Shown here in pieces: positions 4,635 to 5,423 of a DNA stretch of 5,423 nt. A program made the translations under genes and the position numbers. The stretch spans positions 1 through 5,423 of the forward strand of contig JAPLYF010000056.1 of NCBI GenBank assembly GCA_026395675.1. Reading direction: 5' to 3'. Every line of letters starts with the position of its first letter. Within the stretch, counting starts at the first letter, position 1. Under the pieces are notes generated by a model, which did not search any database, was not told the origin of the DNA, and worked only from the letters and a program-made list of their open reading frames with translations. This DNA comes from Candidatus Parcubacteria bacterium. Lineage in GTDB: Bacteria; Patescibacteriota; Patescibacteriia; CAIXNZ01.

Positions 4635-4685
4635 CGCAGCGCGCTCTAACCAGCTGAGCTACACGTCCGTAAATTTTGAATACTT

Positions 4686-4786
4686 TGGACATCTTTAAGC
4701 GAAACTGGTCTTACTACTATTGATATCTTTAACCAGCTGCCTGTCCGCCAAAACTCCGAAGGAGTGAAGGCGGAAGCTACACGTCC
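4686..4786 (-). pseudogene. Decayed tRNA relic (Ile-like 5' half) with a D-loop palindrome
   Basis: Leftward from 4786 the sequence reads GGACGTG TAGCT, then a 35-base insert, then CAGCTGGTTA. This is the same acceptor and D-arm as the outer tRNA-Ile. The rest is badly decayed, but the 3' edge GATGTCC plus A (4693-4686) still pairs with GGACGTG except at the last position. Without the insert it is about 66 bases, shorter than a normal tRNA. It is the oldest-looking of the three Ile-type copies. Confidence 0.6.
4740..4774. repeat. Hairpin insert in a tRNA D-loop (TCCGCC family)
   Basis: After CCTG, TCCGCC (4744-4749) pairs with GGCGGA (4769-4774), and ACTCC (4753-4757) pairs with GGAGT (4761-4765) around GAA. 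It is placed between cagctg and agctac, the same D-loop point as the insert at 3399-3431. Confidence 0.75.
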
Positions 4787-4809
4787 TAAATAACTTAATA
4801 TTTAAAACT

Positions 4810-4871
4810 CTCGTCTCGGCTTGATATTAATCTTTTAAATTTTTATTTCTTTCATTCGAGCCGAAGCCGGG
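4810..4871 (-). mobile_element. MITE-like element, copy 2 (inverted relative to copy 1)
   Basis: This 62-base unit starts CTCGTCTCGGCT (4810-4821) and ends CGAGCCGAAGCCGG (4857-4870). These are the exact reverse complements of the two ends of the unit at 3277-3340. The 36-base centre is AT-rich and not alignable with that of copy 1. It lies about 20 bases outside a tRNA relic, between that relic and the terminator-like hairpin. Confidence 0.7.
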
Positions 4872-4914
4872 CAAAAGTCAAAACTTTTAAAATCATTTAT
4901 AAACCTATTTTATC

Positions 4915-4976
4915 AAAAAAGACTGGCCAAATCAAGATTCTCTTTGCAAAAATTTTAACTTAGCCAGTCTTTTTTT
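4915..4976 (-). terminator. Terminator-like hairpin downstream of the 16S gene
   Basis: Thirteen bases (4915-4927, A-tract then GACTGGC) pair perfectly with GCCAGTC and its T-tract (4963-4975). For leftward transcription the stem is followed by a run of six T. The 35-base loop is long for an intrinsic terminator, so an rRNA processing stem is an alternative. It lies about 100 bases past the 16S end and is symmetric enough to act on both strands. Confidence 0.6.
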
Positions 4977-5005
4977 AACCTCTAAAAAGTGATAGAATCG
5001 TCTTG

Positions 5006-5021
5006 CCCTCAAAAATGAGGG
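5006..5021. other. Small hairpin in the 16S downstream spacer
   Basis: CCCTCA (5006-5011) pairs with TGAGGG (5016-5021) around AAAA. No T-tract follows on either strand, so this is more likely a structured spacer or processing site than a terminator. Confidence 0.4.
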
Positions 5022-5032
5022 TCGACCGATTA

Positions 5033-5063
5033 GAGTAAAATGCCACAATTGTGCATTTTACTC
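5033..5063. other. Long inverted repeat next to the 16S 3' end
   Basis: GAGTAAAATG (5033-5042) pairs with CATTTTACTC (5054-5063), and after one bulged C the centre CACAATTGTG is itself a palindrome. In the precursor RNA this would form a near-continuous 15-bp hairpin about 14 bases after the mature 16S end. A role in 3' end maturation (an RNase III type site) is plausible but inferred. Confidence 0.55.
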
Positions 5064-5076
5064 ATATACTCCTTAG

Positions 5077-5423
5077 AAAGGAGATGGTCCATCCACAGCT
5101 TCCGCTACGGATGCCTTGTTACGACTTCGCCCCTGTCACCAACCTTACCTTCTGTCGCCCTACAGCGATATTCGGGTACTGTCGGCTCCCTTGGCGTGAC
5201 GGGCGGTGTGTACAAGACCCGAGAACGTATTCACCGCGCCATAGCTGATACGCGGTTACTAGCGATTCCAGCTTCATGAGGTCGAGTTGCAGACCTCAAT
5301 CCGAACTGAGACCGGCTTTGGTGGGATTTGCTCCACCTTTCGGCTTAGCGTCCCATTGTACCGGCCATTGTAGCACGTGTGTGGCCCAGATCGTAAGAGC
5401 CATGCTGATTTGACGTCATCCTC
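5077..5423 (-). rRNA. rrs: 16S ribosomal RNA, 3' portion (partial)
   Basis: The minus strand carries the 3' end of 16S rRNA, starting at about E. coli position 1183 at the window edge. Universal segments are present: GGATGACGTCAAATC, CACACACGTGCTACAATGG, GAATCGCTAGTAACCGCG, TTGTACACACCGCCCGTC and AAGTCGTAACAAGG. Helix 45 keeps the GGAA loop that is dimethylated by KsgA (GTAGC-GGAA-GCTGT). The tail after helix 45 is ATGGACCATCTCCTTT, where TTGGATCACCTCCTTT is usual. The mature 3' end is placed near 5077 by analogy; it could be 5074-5079. The precursor tail can pair CTCCTT with AAGGAG (5069-5083). The GGCATCCGTAGC segment resembles Patescibacteria sequences, which is the main taxonomic hint. 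Confidence 0.97.

Larger units (their letters stand above)
4326..4668 (-). pseudogene. Outer, broken tRNA-Ile gene split by several inserts, one of which carries the intact tRNA-Ile
   Basis: Pieces of a second tRNA-Ile flank the intact one. On the 3' side are discriminator A and acceptor strand CAAGTCC (4326-4333), part of the T-arm and variable region (aacctccgacctc, 4356-4368) and the anticodon stem/loop piece ctcgtcatta (4406-4415). On the 5' side are tcagtga (4569-4575) and gcgctctaaccagctgagctacacgtcc, ending at 4668. The 5' acceptor GGACGTG pairs with CAAGTCC with one mismatch but does not pair with the inner gene's CACGCGC. The outer ends therefore belong together. One T-stem strand is replaced by a palindrome, so the copy is dead. 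Confidence 0.75.

Noticed and set aside
2264..4786. Group I introns in the tRNA genes
   Set aside because: The inserts are 22-148 bases, too short for group I introns, are simple palindromes or contain a whole tRNA, and sit in several different tRNA positions.
4873..4888. AAAAGT/ACTTTT hairpin
   Set aside because: Short, all but one pair A/T-type, no T-tract; easily expected by chance in this AT-rich spacer.
5040..5279. Plus-strand frames over the 16S end
   Set aside because: Antisense to conserved 16S rRNA.

Overview
The window looks like a piece of a small, AT-rich genome, most likely from the Patescibacteria (Candidate Phyla Radiation, Parcubacteria-like). This is an inference. It rests on the divergent 16S rRNA 3' end, the AT-rich leaders without Shine-Dalgarno sequences, a membrane-anchored protein with an NBR1-like Ig segment, and compact palindrome-rich spacers.

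Left part (1-2190): a partial minus-strand gene for an N-terminally anchored envelope protein and a plus-strand gene for a 12-14-helix polysaccharide/lipid flippase diverge from a 312-base spacer. The spacer has a good promoter for each gene. The flippase gene ends at a clean 11-bp terminator hairpin.

Right part (2264-5423): nearly everything reads on the minus strand. In transcription order it holds the last ~347 bases of a 16S rRNA gene, a terminator-like hairpin, tRNA-Ile(GAU), a HExxH metalloprotease-like gene, tRNA-Phe(GAA), tRNA-Pro(UGG), a small GIY-YIG nuclease gene and tRNA-Gly(UCC). No tRNA-Ala or 23S gene follows the 16S gene here.

The main find is how the tRNA genes are arranged. 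The intact tRNA-Phe and tRNA-Ile genes each lie inside a short element whose ends are the same inverted repeat (CCCTGCAYTAAA...). Each element sits in or beside the anticodon loop of an older, broken tRNA gene of the same type. The outer 5' and 3' halves still carry acceptor strands that pair with one mismatch. The tRNA-Gly gene is next to a broken tRNA-Gly 3' half that stops in the anticodon loop. Further small palindromes sit in the D-, T- and anticodon regions of these broken copies, and two older tRNA relics carry palindromes at exactly the same D-loop point. One ~63-bp element with conserved ends and a variable AT-rich middle occurs twice in opposite orientation. The locus therefore records repeated rounds of small-element insertion into tRNA genes, with a fresh tRNA copy kept each time. 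No transposase is visible; the GIY-YIG nuclease gene is the only nuclease-like gene in the cluster.

A second notable point is the 16S 3' tail. It reads GGACCAUCUCCUUU where most bacteria have GGAUCACCUCCUUU, so the anti-Shine-Dalgarno core is altered. None of the four protein genes in the window has a recognisable Shine-Dalgarno sequence.
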